In this document: piece after piece, positions 10,036 through 22,467 of the stretch
Layout: the number at the start of each line of letters is the position of its first letter
Numbering within the stretch: the first letter of the stretch is position 1
NCBI GenBank assembly: GCA_039090855.1
Contig: CM077034.1
Location: 227,752,701 to 227,816,700 of the forward strand
Reading direction: 5' to 3'
Length of the DNA: 64,000 nucleotides
Source of the DNA: Macrothele yani
Taxonomy: Eukaryota; Arthropoda; Arachnida; Araneae; Macrothelidae
Position numbers and translations under genes: made by a program
The notes under the pieces: generated by a model
Database searches by the model: none
What the model saw: only the letters and a program-made list of their open reading frames with translations
Told to the model about the DNA's origin: nothing

Positions 10036-10107
10036 AGTTGCGAATCTATAAGTCTTGTACTTTCTTATAAAATAAATCCAGTTTGGATACTTTTTGATCA
10101 CCTCTTG

Positions 10108-10600
10108 CACTTACTTATTCGTGATTCAAAGGAAATGCAAGTAACTACGGCACATTTCTTAAGCAGCAAAAAGAGATTGCGGAAATGAGTGATTTCAACA
10201 TGGTTCAAAACTGCAAGAAAAAACCCAGCAGTCGGAGTAGGAAATTAATTTGTTGTGTCGTTTTCTATTTGTTTTTCATATTTGTAAAGTTACACATATA
10301 TTTATTGTTACCCCTGTTATTTTTAATAAAATATTTCTTTGTGAGAACTGAAGGTTATTCATTTAAATGTCATTTCAATTTATTGTGCAATTCAGCATTT
10401 TCTAGCTGCTTTTGTGATCTTAAAACTGTGTATTCAGTAGATTTTCAAAAGGATATATTCGTTTTTTTTTTCTTTGCTTTTAAAGTACCTTTGGTGGTGT
10501 CAGTGCTCAAATAAATGCGTTAAAGATACAAATAAGTGAATCAAAATTGTGTGGTTTTGAATATAAGCTTCTGGCAGACCATTCCATTTACTTGCTCGAG
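10108..10600 (+). other. possible 3' exon remainder and 3' UTR-like AT-rich sequence
   Basis: Directly beyond the mariner end a plus frame (including NYGTFLKQQKEIAEMSDF) runs to about 10,240, then the sequence becomes T-rich and AT-rich with AATAAAA near 10,325 and AATAAA near 10,510. This would fit the end of the gene seen at 3,045-3,202, but an in-frame TGA lies near the junction and I do not recognise the protein. Confidence 0.3.
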
Positions 10601-10623
10601 ATCCTAACTTGTAATACATAATA

Positions 10624-11283
10624 CAGTAAAACTTCTAAGAGTCGAATTTTTCCTTAACTCGAAGAATTTCGGCATTTTGCCTAAAAATTTCTCTCTTTTC
10701 ATGCACTTTTTTTTTCTTCTGTAAGTCGAATTTCTTAAACTCGAATTTTTCTGTAACTCGAAACATTATTTCATGTTTTGTGGGAAAAAACCCTTGAAAA
10801 TCTTATTCTAAAACTCGAATTAAAAAAAAATATCCACCTGTTGCTAGTCTTGAAAATGCTGGGGGGTCAAACCAAGGTCTGCTGGACAAAGGGGTGTTTT
10901 AATGTCTTCAAAGTGGACCATTTTCGAGGATTTAGCCCATAGCTACAAAGCCTGTCCAATAGCATGGGAGTAGAATTCTTTCAAAAGTTCTTTCTTAAGT
11001 CTTCATTCTTTTCGGGCATTTCAGGCAGTGAGTGCTGGGCACTCAGTTTTAGAAAAATCCAAGTCTATTATCGTAGTGGAATTTTTTGTGGTCTAAAAGG
11101 AAGTTAAAAGTGTTATCATTGCAGAAACAAAATAAAGCTAATACAAGAAGTGGATACTAAGGGAATAAAGAAAAAGCTATTGCTGAAAAATATGGATTAA
11201 TTTTATAACTCGAATTTTCTGCAACTCAAAGTTCATCGTAGTTCCCTTGAAGATTCCAGTTATAGAATATAGAAGTTTTACTG
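10624..11283. mobile_element. non-autonomous pogo/Tigger-like element
   Basis: The ends are inverted copies of CAGTAAAACTTCTA, each next to TA (10,622-10,623 and 11,284-11,285), as in pogo-group elements. The interior is AT-rich, with TCGAATTT-type repeats near both ends (TAAGTCGAATTTCTTAAACT, TAACTCGAATTTTCTGCAAC), and has no transposase frame. At 660 bp it is a MITE-sized derivative. Confidence 0.75.
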
Positions 11284-11297
11284 TATTCTCTTAGTTG

Positions 11298-12120
11298 CAG
11301 GGTGTCCACATTCTGGAAAGTCAGGGGAAATTGGTGAGGGAAAGTCAGGCCGCCACCGGTGGCGCAGTGGTCTAAGGCGCTGGCCTCTGATCATTCGTCC
11401 GTAAGGGGTCCGGGTTCGAATCCCGGTCAGGCATGGATGTTGTGTTTGTCTTACGGCACTGGCTCTCTCCCTTCCCTGGAACCAGTGACCCTAAATTAGG
11501 GACGGGCGACTGCTTATAGCCCATTGAGTTGCTCACGGTGGTCGTTAAACCTCCAATCCAAAAAAAAAAAAAAAAAGTCAGGAAAATGCCTGAAATGTTG
11601 GTAAAAGTCCGGGAAAATCAGTGATATTAAAAAAAAAAGTCAGGGAAATTTCAATAACAGTTAGACTACAACTAGTTTTAACCCGGCTTCGGGAGTGACA
11701 CCCTCATCGCCCAACACACTTGCACTTGGTGTTGCAGACAGTCACTAACTTCCCCTTCCTACTAATGTAACCTTGTATTTCCTACCTATTATTGTAAGTT
11801 GTGTTACATTACTTGTTAACATTTCTCTTTGTTTTAGGTCAAAGGAGTAGAAGAAAATTTGTGATATAAGTTATACCTTGTTAAAAGGCAATTAAGTCTG
11901 CAGCAATATCAAAGCGTTGTGTGTTTAATGAACAATGGTTGGACGAACAATTAAATCTTGAGTTTTCTGGTTGGATAGCTGCTGTGAATGGCAACAATGT
12001 ATCAGCATTTTGTGAAGTGTGCTCTAAAACATTCAAGCTTAGCAACATGGAGGCGTCAGGCAGTCTCCAGCCACGGAAATGGCCCTAATCATTTGAAAAA
12101 CATCCGTGCTAAAATGTCTC
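11298..12120 (+). mobile_element. 5' part of an unclassified DNA transposon with a zinc-finger-like N-terminus
   Basis: It begins CAGGGTGTCCAC, then has AGTCAGGGAAA-type repeats broken by a SINE (11,349-11,576). Further in, after TTTGTTTTAG (acceptor-like, near 11,838), two overlapping frames give FNEQWLDEQ, then FCEVCSKTFKLSNM and, after a frameshift, RQAVSSHGNGPNHLKN: a C-x2-C ... H-x5-H arrangement as in BED-type fingers of DNA-transposon proteins. The remainder is lost where the Tc1 element begins. The superfamily is not certain. Confidence 0.5.
11349..11576 (+). mobile_element. tRNA-derived SINE, copy 2
   Basis: Head with GGTGGCGCAGTGG (box A) and GGTTCGAATCC (box B), complete body, A-tail of about 16. 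Flanks repeat AAGTCAGG on both sides, a target duplication that falls inside the AGTCAGGGAAA repeats of the host element. Confidence 0.9.
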
Positions 12121-12173
12121 ATCCCAGTCTTGTAATCAGTCGTCGGCGTACGGACACGTGCGAAGAAGCTGCA

Positions 12174-13196
12174 ATGCCTGGACATGGAAGACGTGTACGA
12201 TTTCAGCAGTTATCGGACTTTGAGCGAGGTCGTGTAGTCGGACTCCGCGAGGCCGGGTGGTCGTATCGTCGTATTGCGGAGCGAATTGGACGCGAAGTAT
12301 CGGTGGTGGTACGATGGTGGCGTAGATGGTCCGAGGAACATTCCCACACGAGAAGACGTGGAACCGGGAGTCACAGACGGACTGATGAGCGGACCGATCG
12401 ACGCATAAGAAGAGCGGCGTTGTCAAGCAGAACATCCACTGCGACGCAAATCCGAGATGCCGTTGCACCTGAGGTGACTGTGCGAACAATCCGCAACCGT
12501 CTGCTGGATGCAGGACTACGTGCACGTGTGCCTCTGGCATGTGTACCTCTGACTCCAGCCCACCGTCAGGAACGGCTGCAGTGGTGTCGCCAACGTCTGC
12601 ACTGGAGAACGCAATGGCGATCTGTCGTGCTCAGCGATGAAAGCAGATTCTGCTTGGGAGCCTCCGATGCCCGTATGCGTGTTCGCAGACGCACAGGGGA
12701 GCGTCTCCACCCTTCTTGCATCCGCCAGCGACACACAGGGCCTACACCTGGTCTCCTGGTGTGGGGAGCGATCAGCTATCACTCTCGTACACAACTAGTG
12801 TTTGTACCGGGTACGTTAAATAGCACTTCCTACATCAACAACATCACTCAGCCCGTTGTTGTGCCATTTGTAATGTCGGTCCATCGTGGTGTTTTCCAGC
12901 AAGATAACGCACGCCCACACACGGCACGTGCAACGCAACATGCACTTCAGGGTGTGAGATAACTTCCATGGCCTGCACGTTCACCGGATTTGTCCCCCAT
13001 TGAGCACGTGTGGGATTTTATGGGACAACGACTTATCCGGTCTCCACGGCCAGCCACGACCATCCCCGACTGAGGCGTCCAGGTTGAGGATGCTTGAAAC
13101 TCAATACCCCAAACTTACATCCAACATCTGTACGACAGACTCCATGCCAGAATTGCACAGTGTGACGCAGTTCATGGCGGTTCAACCTCGTACTAA
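12174..13196 (+). pseudogene. Tc1-like DDE transposase with two in-frame stops
   Basis: The frame is 340 codons, normal for Tc1 transposases, starting at ATGCCTGGACATGG. N-terminal helix-turn-helix: FERGRVVGLREAGWSYRRIA (residues 16-35), then a basic RRWSEEHSHTRRRGTGS linker. Catalytic residues: D155 in VVLSDESRF, D244 in FQQDNARPHTA, E277 in SPDLSPIEHVW. Stops are TAA at 12,960 and TGA at 13,071. The last 47 codons, from the second stop on, form the beginning of the satellite unit. The protein would bind the TIRs and cut and paste the element; the stops make this copy inactive. High GC relative to neighbours suggests relatively recent arrival. Confidence 0.9.
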
Positions 13197-16100
13197 CCAT
13201 GTTACATGGAAATGTTATTTTTCAGTTTACCAGCAAATACAGCTGTATTTTGCCATAATGTTTTGATCACGTTATCCTCTGTATTCCGTTATGTATAAAT
13301 TTCGTTGGTATCAGACGTCTCCTTCTTGGTGTTCTTTTTTCACTTTCTAGCCACGACCATCCCCGATTTAGGCGTCCAGGTTGAGGATGCTTGGAACTCA
13401 ATACCCCAAACTTACATCCAACATCTGTACGACAGACTCCATGCCAGAATTGCACAGTGTGACGCAGTTCATGGCGGTTCAACCTCGTACTAACCATGTT
13501 ACATGGAAATGTTATTTTTCAGTTTACCAGCAAATACAGCTGTATTTTGCCATAATGTTTTGATCACGTTATCCTCTGTATTCCGTTATGTATAAATTTC
13601 GTTGGTATCAGACGTCTCCTTCTTGGTGTTTTTTCACTTTCTAGCCACGACCATCCCCGATGTACGCGTCCAGGTTGAGGATGCTTGGAACTCAATACCC
13701 CAAACTTACATCCAACATCTGTACGACAGACTCCATGCCAGAAATGCACAGTGTGACGCAGTTCATGGCGGTTCAACCTCGTACTAACCATGTTACATGG
13801 AAATGTTATTTTTCAGTTTACCAGCAAATACAGCTGTAGTTTGCCATAATGTTTTGATCACGTTATCCTCTGTATTCCGTTATGTATAAATTTCGTTGGT
13901 ATCAGACATCTCCTTCTTGGTGTTCTTTTTTCACTTTCTAGCCACGACCATCCCCGATTTAGGCGTCCAGGTTGAGGATGCTTGGAACTCAATACCCCAA
14001 ACTTCCATCCAACATCTGTACGACAGACTCCATGCCAGAATTGCACAGTGTGACGCAGTTCATGGCGGTTCAACCTCGTACTAACCATGTTACATGGAAA
14101 TGTTATTTTTCAGTTTACCAGCAAATACAGCTGTATTTTGCCATAATGTTTTGATCACGTTATCCTCTGTATTCCGTTATGTATAAATTTCGTTGGTATC
14201 AGACGTCTCCTTCTTGGTGTTCTTTTTTCACTTTCTAGCCACGACCATCCCCGATTTAGGCGTCCAGGTTGAGGATGCTTGGAACTCAATACCCCAAACT
14301 TACATCCAACATCTGTACGACAGACTCCATGCCAGAATTGCACAGTGTGACGCAGTTCATGGCGGTTCAACCTCGCACTAACCATGTTACATGGAAATGT
14401 TATTTTTCAGTTTGCCAGCAAATACAACTGTATTTTGCCATAATGTTTTGATCACGTTATCCTCTGTATTCCGTTATGTATAAATTTCGTTGGTATCAGA
14501 CGTCTCCTTCTTGGTGTTCTTTTTTCACTTTCTAGCCACGACCATCCCCGATTGAGGCGTCCAGGTTGAGGATGCTTGGAACTCAATACCCCAAACTTAC
14601 ATCCAACATCTGTACGACAGACTCCATGCCAGAATTGCACAGTGTGACGCAGTTCATGGCGGTTCAACCTCGTACTAACCATGTTACATGGAAATGTTAT
14701 TTTTCAGTTTACCAGCAAATACAGCTGTATTTTGCCATAATGTTTTGATCACGTTATCCTCTGTATTCCGTTATGTATAAATTTCGTTGGTATCAGACGT
14801 CTCCTTCTTGGTGTTCTTTTTTCACTTTCTAGCCACGACCATCCCCGATTTAGGCGTCCAGGTTGAGGATGCTTGGAACTCAATACCCCAAACTTACATC
14901 CAACATCTGTACGACAGACTCCATGCCAGAATTGCACAGTGTGACGCAGTTCATGGCGGTTCAACCTCGTACTAACCATGTTACATGGAAATGTTATTTT
15001 TCAGTTTACCAGCAAATACAGCTGTATTTTGCCATAATGTTTTGATCACGTTATCCTCTGTATTCCGTTATGTATAAATTTCGTTGGTATCAGACGTCTT
15101 CTTCTTGGTGTTCTTTTTTCACTTTCTAGCCACGACCATCCCCGATTGAGGCGTCCAGGTTGAGGATGCTTGGATCTCAATACCCCAAACTTACATCCAA
15201 CATCTGTACGACAGACTCCATGCTAGAATTGCACAGTGTGACGCAGTTCATGGCGGTTCAACCTCGTACTAACCATGTTACATGGAAATGTTATTTTTCA
15301 GTTTACCAGCAAATACAGCTGTATTTTGCCATAATGTTTTGATCACGTTATCCTCTGTATTCCGTTATGTATAAATTTCGTTGGTATCAGACGTCTTCTT
15401 CTTGGTGTTCTTTTTCACTTTCTAGCCACGACCATCCCCGATTGAGGCGTCCAGGTTGAGGATGCTTGGATCTCAATACCCCAAACTTACATCCAACATC
15501 TGTACGACAGACTCCATGCTAGAATTGCACAGTGTGACGCAGTTCATGGCGGTTCAACCTCGTACTAACCATGTTACATGGAAATGTTATTTTTCAGTTT
15601 ACCAGCAAATACAGCTGTATTTTGCCATAATGTTTTGATCACGTTATCCTCTGTATTCCGTTATGTATAAATTTCGTTGGTATCAGGCGTCTATTTCTTG
15701 GTGTTCTTTTTTCACTTTCTAGCCACGACCATCCCCGATTTAGGCGTCCAGGTTGAGGATGCTTGGAACTCAATACCCCAAACTTCCATCCAACATCTGT
15801 ACGACAGACTCCATGCCAGAATTGCACAGTGTGACGCAGTTCATGGCGGTTCAACCTCGTACTAACCATGTTACATGGAAATGTTATTTTTCAGTTTACC
15901 AGCAAATACAGCTGTATTTTGCCATAATGTTTTGATCACGTTATCCTCTGTATTCCGTTATGTATAAATTTCGTTGGTATCAGGCGTCTAATTCTTGGTG
16001 TTCTTTTTTCACTTTCTTGCCACGACCATCCCCGATTTAGGCGTCCAGGTTGAGGATGCTTGGGACTCAATACCCCAAACTTACATCCAACATCTGTACG

Positions 16101-16529
16101 ACAGACTCCATGCCAGAATTGCACAGTGTGACGCAGTTCATGGCGGTTCAACCTCGTACTAACCATGTTACATGGAAATGTTATTTTTCAGTTTACCAGC
16201 AAATACAGCTGTATTTTGCCATAATGTTTTGATCACGTTATCCTCTGTATTCCGTTATGTATAAATTTCGTTGGTATCAGACGTCTCCTTCTTGGTGTTC
16301 TTTTTTCACTTTCTAGCCACGACCATCCCCGATTTAGGCGTCCAGGTTGAGGATGCTTGGAACTCAATACTCCAAACTTACATCCAACATCTGTACGACA
16401 GACTCCATGCCAGAATTGCACAGTGTGACGCAGTTCATGGCGGTTCAACCTCGTACTAACCATGTTACATGGAAATGTTATTTTTCAGTTTACCAGCAAA
16501 TACAGCTGTATTTTGCCATAATGTTTTTA

Positions 16530-19500
16530 TCACGTTATCCTCTGTATTCCGTTATGTATAAATTTCGTTGGTATCAGACGTCTCCTTCTTGGTGTTCTTT
16601 TTTCACTTTCTAGCCACGACCATCCCCGATGTACGCGTCCAGATTGAGGATGCTTGGAACTCAATACCCCAAACTTCCATCCAACATCTGTACGACAGAC
16701 TCCATGCCAGAATTGCACAGTGTGACGCAGTTCATGGCGGTTCAACCTCGTACTAACCATGTTACATGGAAATGTTATTTTTCAGTTTACCAGCAAATAC
16801 AGCTGTATTTTGCCATAATGTTTTTATCACGTTATCCTCTGTATTCCGTTATGTATAAATTTCGTTGGTATCAGACGTCTCCTTCTTGGTGCTCTTGTTT
16901 CACTTTCTAGCCACGACCATCCCCGATGTACGCGTCCAGATTGAGGATGCTTGGAACTCAATACCCCAAACTTACATCCAACATCTGTACGACAGACTCC
17001 ATGCCAGAATTGCACAGTGTGACGCAGTTCATGGCGGTTCAACCTCGTACTAACCATGTTACATGGAAATGTTATTTTTCAGTTTACCAGCAAATACAGC
17101 TGTATTTTGCCATAATGTTTTGATCACGTTATCCTCTGTATTCCGTTATGTATAAATTTCGTTGGTATCAGACGTTTCCTTCTTGGTGTTCTTTTTTCAC
17201 TTTCTAGCCACGACCATCCCCGATTGAGGCGTCCAGGTTCAGGATGCTTGGAACTCAATACCCCAAACTTCCATCCAACATCTGTACGACAGACTCCATG
17301 CCAGAATTGCACAGTGTGACGCAGTTCATGGCGGTTCAACCTCGTACTAACCATGTTACATGGAAATGTTATTTTTCAGTTTACCAGCAAACACAGCTGT
17401 ATTTTGCCATAATGTTTTGATCACGTTATCCTCTGTATTCCGTTATGTATAAATTTCGTTTCTATCAGACGTCTCCTTCTTGGTGTTCTTTTTTCACTTT
17501 CTAGCCACGACCATCCCCGATTTAGGCGTCCAGGTTGAGGATGCTTGGAACTCAATACCCCAAACTTACATCCAACATCTGTACGACAGACTCCATGCCA
17601 GAATTGCACAGTGTGACGCAGTTCATGGCGGTTCAACCTCGTACTAACCATGTTACATGGAAATGTTATTTTTCAGTTTACCAGCAAACACAGCTGTATT
17701 TTGCCATAATGTTTTGATCACGTTATCCTCTGTATTCCGTTATGTATAAATTTCGTTTCTATCAGACGTCTCCTTCTTGGTGTTCTTTTTTCACTTTCTA
17801 GCCACGACCATCCCCGATTTAGGCGTCCAGGTTGAGGATGCTTGGAACTCAATACCCCAAACTTACATCCAACATCTGTACGACAGACTCCATGCCAGAA
17901 TTGCACAGTGTGACGCAGTTCATGGCGGTTCAACCTCGTACTAACCATGTTACATGGAAATGTTATTTTTCAGTTTACCAGCAAACACAGCTGTATTTTG
18001 CCATAATGTTTTGATCACGTTATCCTCTGTATTCCGTTATGTATAAATTTCGTTTCTATCAGACGTCTCCTTCTTGGTGTTCTTTTTTCACTTTCTAGCC
18101 ACGACCATCCCCGATTTAGGCGTCCAGGTTGAGGATGCTTGGAACTCAATACCCCAAACTTCCATCCAACATCTGTACGACAGACTCCATGCCAGAATTG
18201 CACAGTGTGACGCAGTTCATGGCGGTTCAACCTCGTACTAACCATGTTACATGGAAATGTTATTTTTCAGTTTACCAGCAAACACAGCTGTATTTTGCCA
18301 TAATGTTTTGATCACGTTATCCTCTGTATTCCGTTATGTATAAATTTCGTTTCTATCAGACGTCTCCTTCTTGGTGTTCTTTTTTCACTTTCTAGCCACG
18401 ACCATCCCCGATTTAGGCGTCCAGGTTGAGGATGCTTGGAACTCAATACCCCAAACTTACATCCAACATCTGTACGACAGACTCCATGCCAGAATTGCAC
18501 AGTGTGACGCAGTTCATGGCGGTTCAACCTCGTACTAACCATGTTACATGGAAATGTTATTTTTCAGTTTACCAGCAAACACAGCTGTATTTTGCCATAA
18601 TGTTTTGATCACGTTATCCTCTGTATTCCGTTATGTATAAATTTCGTTTCTATCAGACGTCTCCTTCTTGGTGTTCTTTTTTCACTTTCTAGCCACGACC
18701 ATCCCCGATTTAGGCGTCCAGGTTGAGGATGCTTGGAACTCAATACCCCAAACTTACATCCAACATCTGTACGACAGACTCCATGCCAGAATTGCACAGT
18801 GTGACGCAGTTCATGGCGGTTCAACCTCGTACTAACCATGTTACATGGAAATGTTATTTTTCAGTTTACCAGCAAACACAGCTGTATTTTGCCATAATGT
18901 TTTGATCACGTTATCCTCTGTATTCCGTTATGTATAAATTTCGTTTCTATCAGACGTCTCCTTCTTGGTGTTCTTTTTTCACTTTCTAGCCACGACCATC
19001 CCCGATTTAGGCGTCCAGGTTGAGGATGCTTGGAACTCAATACCCCAAACTTACATCCAACATCTGTACGACAGACTCCATGCCAGAATTGCACAGTGTG
19101 ACGCAGTTCATGGCGGTTCAACCTCGTACTAACCATGTTACATGGAAATGGTATTTTTCAGTTTACCAGCAAACACAGCTGTATTTTGCCATAATGTTTT
19201 GATCACGTTATCCTCTGTATTCCGTTATGTATAAATTTCGTTTCTATCAGACGTCTCCTTCTTGGTGTTCTTTTTTCACTTTCTAGCCACGACCATCCCC
19301 GATTTAGGCGTCCAGGTTGAGGATGCTTGGAACTCAATACCCCAAACTTACATCCAACATCTGTACGACAGACTCCATGCCAGAATTGCACAGTGTGACG
19401 CAGTTCATGGCGGTTCAACCTCGTACTAACCATGTTACATGGAAATGTTATTTTTCAGTTTACCAGCAAATACAGCTGTATTTTGCCATAATGTTTTTAT

Positions 19501-22467
19501 CACGTTATCCTCTGTATTCCGTTATGTATAAATTTCGTTGGTATCAGACGTCTCCTTCTTGGTGTTCTTTTTCACTTTCTAGCCACGACCATCCCCGATG
19601 TACGCGTCCAGATTGAGGATGCTTGGAACTCAATACCCCAAACTTCCATCCAACATCTGTACGACAGACTCCATGCCAGAATTGCACAGTGTGACGCAGT
19701 TCATGGCGGTTCAACCTCGTACTAACCATGTTACATGGAAATGTTATTTTTCAGTTTACCAGCAAATACAGCTGTATTTTGCCATAATGTTTTTATCACG
19801 TTATCCTCTGTATTCCGTTATGTATAAATTTCGTTGGTATCAGACGTCTCCTTCTTGGTGCTCTTGTTTCACTTTCTAGCCACGACCATCCCCGATGTAC
19901 GCGTCCAGATTGAGGATGCTTGGAACTCAATACCCCAAACTTACATCCAACATCTGTACGACAGACTCCATGCCAGAATTGCACAGTGTGACGCAGTTCA
20001 TGGCGGTTCAACCTCGTACTAACCATGTTACATGGAAATGTTATTTTTCAGTTTACCAGCAAATACAGCTGTATTTTGCCATAATGTTTTGATCACGTTA
20101 TCCTCTGTATTCCGTTATGTATAAATTTCGTTGGTATCAGACGTTTCCTTCTTGGTGTTCTTTTTTCACTTTCTAGCCACGACCATCCCCGATTGAGGCG
20201 TCCAGGTTCAGGATGCTTGGAACTCAATACCCCAAACTTCCATCCAACATCTGTACGACAGACTCCATGCCAGAATTGCACAGTGTGACGCAGTTCATGG
20301 CGGTTCAACCTCGTACTAACCATGTTACATGGAAATGTTATTTTTCAGTTTACCAGCAAACACAGCTGTATTTTGCCATAATGTTTTGATCACGTTATCC
20401 TCTGTATTCCGTTATGTATAAATTTCGTTTCTATCAGACGTCTCCTTCTTGGTGTTCTTTTTTCACTTTCTAGCCACGACCATCCCCGATTTAGGCGTCC
20501 AGGTTGAGGATGCTTGGAACTCAATACCCCAAACTTACATCCAACATCTGTACGACAGACTCCATGCCAGAATTGCACAGTGTGACGCAGTTCATGGCGG
20601 TTCAACCTCGTACTAACCATGTTACATGGAAATGTTATTTTTCAGTTTACCAGCAAACACAGCTGTATTTTGCCATAATGTTTTGATCACGTTATCCTCT
20701 GTATTCCGTTATGTATAAATTTCGTTTCTATCAGACGTCTCCTTCTTGGTGTTCTTTTTTCACTTTCTAGCCACGACCATCCCCGATTTAGGCGTCCAGG
20801 TTGAGGATGCTTGGAACTCAATACCCCAAACTTACATCCAACATCTGTACGACAGACTCCATGCCAGAATTGCACAGTGTGACGCAGTTCATGGCGGTTC
20901 AACCTCGTACTAACCATGTTACATGGAAATGTTATTTTTCAGTTTACCAGCAAACACAGCTGTATTTTGCCATAATGTTTTGATCACGTTATCCTCTGTA
21001 TTCCGTTATGTATAAATTTCGTTTCTATCAGACGTCTCCTTCTTGGTGTTCTTTTTTCACTTTCTAGCCACGACCATCCCCGATTTAGGCGTCCAGGTTG
21101 AGGATGCTTGGAACTCAATACCCCAAACTTCCATCCAACATCTGTACGACAGACTCCATGCCAGAATTGCACAGTGTGACGCAGTTCATGGCGGTTCAAC
21201 CTCGTACTAACCATGTTACATGGAAATGTTATTTTTCAGTTTACCAGCAAACACAGCTGTATTTTGCCATAATGTTTTGATCACGTTATCCTCTGTATTC
21301 CGTTATGTATAAATTTCGTTTCTATCAGACGTCTCCTTCTTGGTGTTCTTTTTTCACTTTCTAGCCACGACCATCCCCGATTTAGGCGTCCAGGTTGAGG
21401 ATGCTTGGAACTCAATACCCCAAACTTACATCCAACATCTGTACGACAGACTCCATGCCAGAATTGCACAGTGTGACGCAGTTCATGGCGGTTCAACCTC
21501 GTACTAACCATGTTACATGGAAATGTTATTTTTCAGTTTACCAGCAAACACAGCTGTATTTTGCCATAATGTTTTGATCACGTTATCCTCTGTATTCCGT
21601 TATGTATAAATTTCGTTTCTATCAGACGTCTCCTTCTTGGTGTTCTTTTTTCACTTTCTAGCCACGACCATCCCCGATTTAGGCGTCCAGGTTGAGGATG
21701 CTTGGAACTCAATACCCCAAACTTACATCCAACATCTGTACGACAGACTCCATGCCAGAATTGCACAGTGTGACGCAGTTCATGGCGGTTCAACCTCGTA
21801 CTAACCATGTTACATGGAAATGTTATTTTTCAGTTTACCAGCAAACACAGCTGTATTTTGCCATAATGTTTTGATCACGTTATCCTCTGTATTCCGTTAT
21901 GTATAAATTTCGTTTCTATCAGACGTCTCCTTCTTGGTGTTCTTTTTTCACTTTCTAGCCACGACCATCCCCGATTTAGGCGTCCAGGTTGAGGATGCTT
22001 GGAACTCAATACCCCAAACTTACATCCAACATCTGTACGACAGACTCCATGCCAGAATTGCACAGTGTGACGCAGTTCATGGCGGTTCAACCTCGTACTA
22101 ACCATGTTACATGGAAATGTTATTTTTCAGTTTACCAGCAAACACAGCTGTATTTTGCCATAATGTTTTGATCACGTTATCCTCTGTATTCCGTTATGTA
22201 TAAATTTCGTTTCTATCAGACGTCTCCTTCTTGGTGTTCCTTTTCACTTTCTAGCCACGACCATCCCCGATTTAGGCGTCCAGGTTGAGGATGCTTGGAA
22301 CTCAATACCCCAAACTTACATCCAACATCTGTACGACAGACTCCATGCCAGAATTGCACAGTGTGACGCAGTTCATGGCGGTTCAACCTCGTACTAACCA
22401 TGTTACATGGAAATGTTATTTTTCAGTTTACCAGCAAATACAGCTGTATTTTGCCATAATGTTTTGA
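16530..22467. repeat. higher-order duplication: two 10-unit blocks
   Basis: The order of variant units in 16,530-19,498 is repeated in 19,499-22,467, an offset of 2,969 bp (ten units minus 1 bp). Shared markers in order: GATGTACGCG unit, unit with GGTGCTCTTGTTTCAC (16,889 and 19,858), GGTTCAGGATG unit (17,236 and 20,205), then a run of GTTTCTATCAG units with the CTTCCATCC variant at the same place. Private differences are few (a missing T in the T-run at 19,566; AATGGTATTT at 19,147). Confidence 0.9.

Larger units (their letters stand above)
3203..10107 (+). mobile_element. decayed mariner split by at least four nested insertions
   Basis: The left terminus begins CGAAGTGTGATCAAAAAAG next to a TA. 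The right terminus, read on the minus strand, begins CAAGAGGTGATCAAAAAG next to a mutated TA (CA at 10,108). Between them, mariner transposase pieces appear in order on the plus strand: N-terminus near 3,407-3,467, HTH region 4,488-4,602, catalytic C-terminal part 6,590-6,735 and extreme C-terminus 9,876-10,035. The gaps hold a long-TIR element, a PLE, a SINE and a second PLE. Removing these would leave something near the 1.3 kb usual for mariner. The partner ends are diverged, so the pairing of the two TIRs is inferred from order and orientation. Confidence 0.7.

Noticed and set aside
10185..10514. 109-codon Phe/Leu-rich frame as a membrane protein
   Set aside because: Hydrophobicity comes from T-rich 3' UTR-like sequence; only the first 20 or so codons look like ordinary coding.
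12136..12794. Minus-strand frames opposite the Tc1 transposase
   Set aside because: Shadows of the GC-rich transposase gene.
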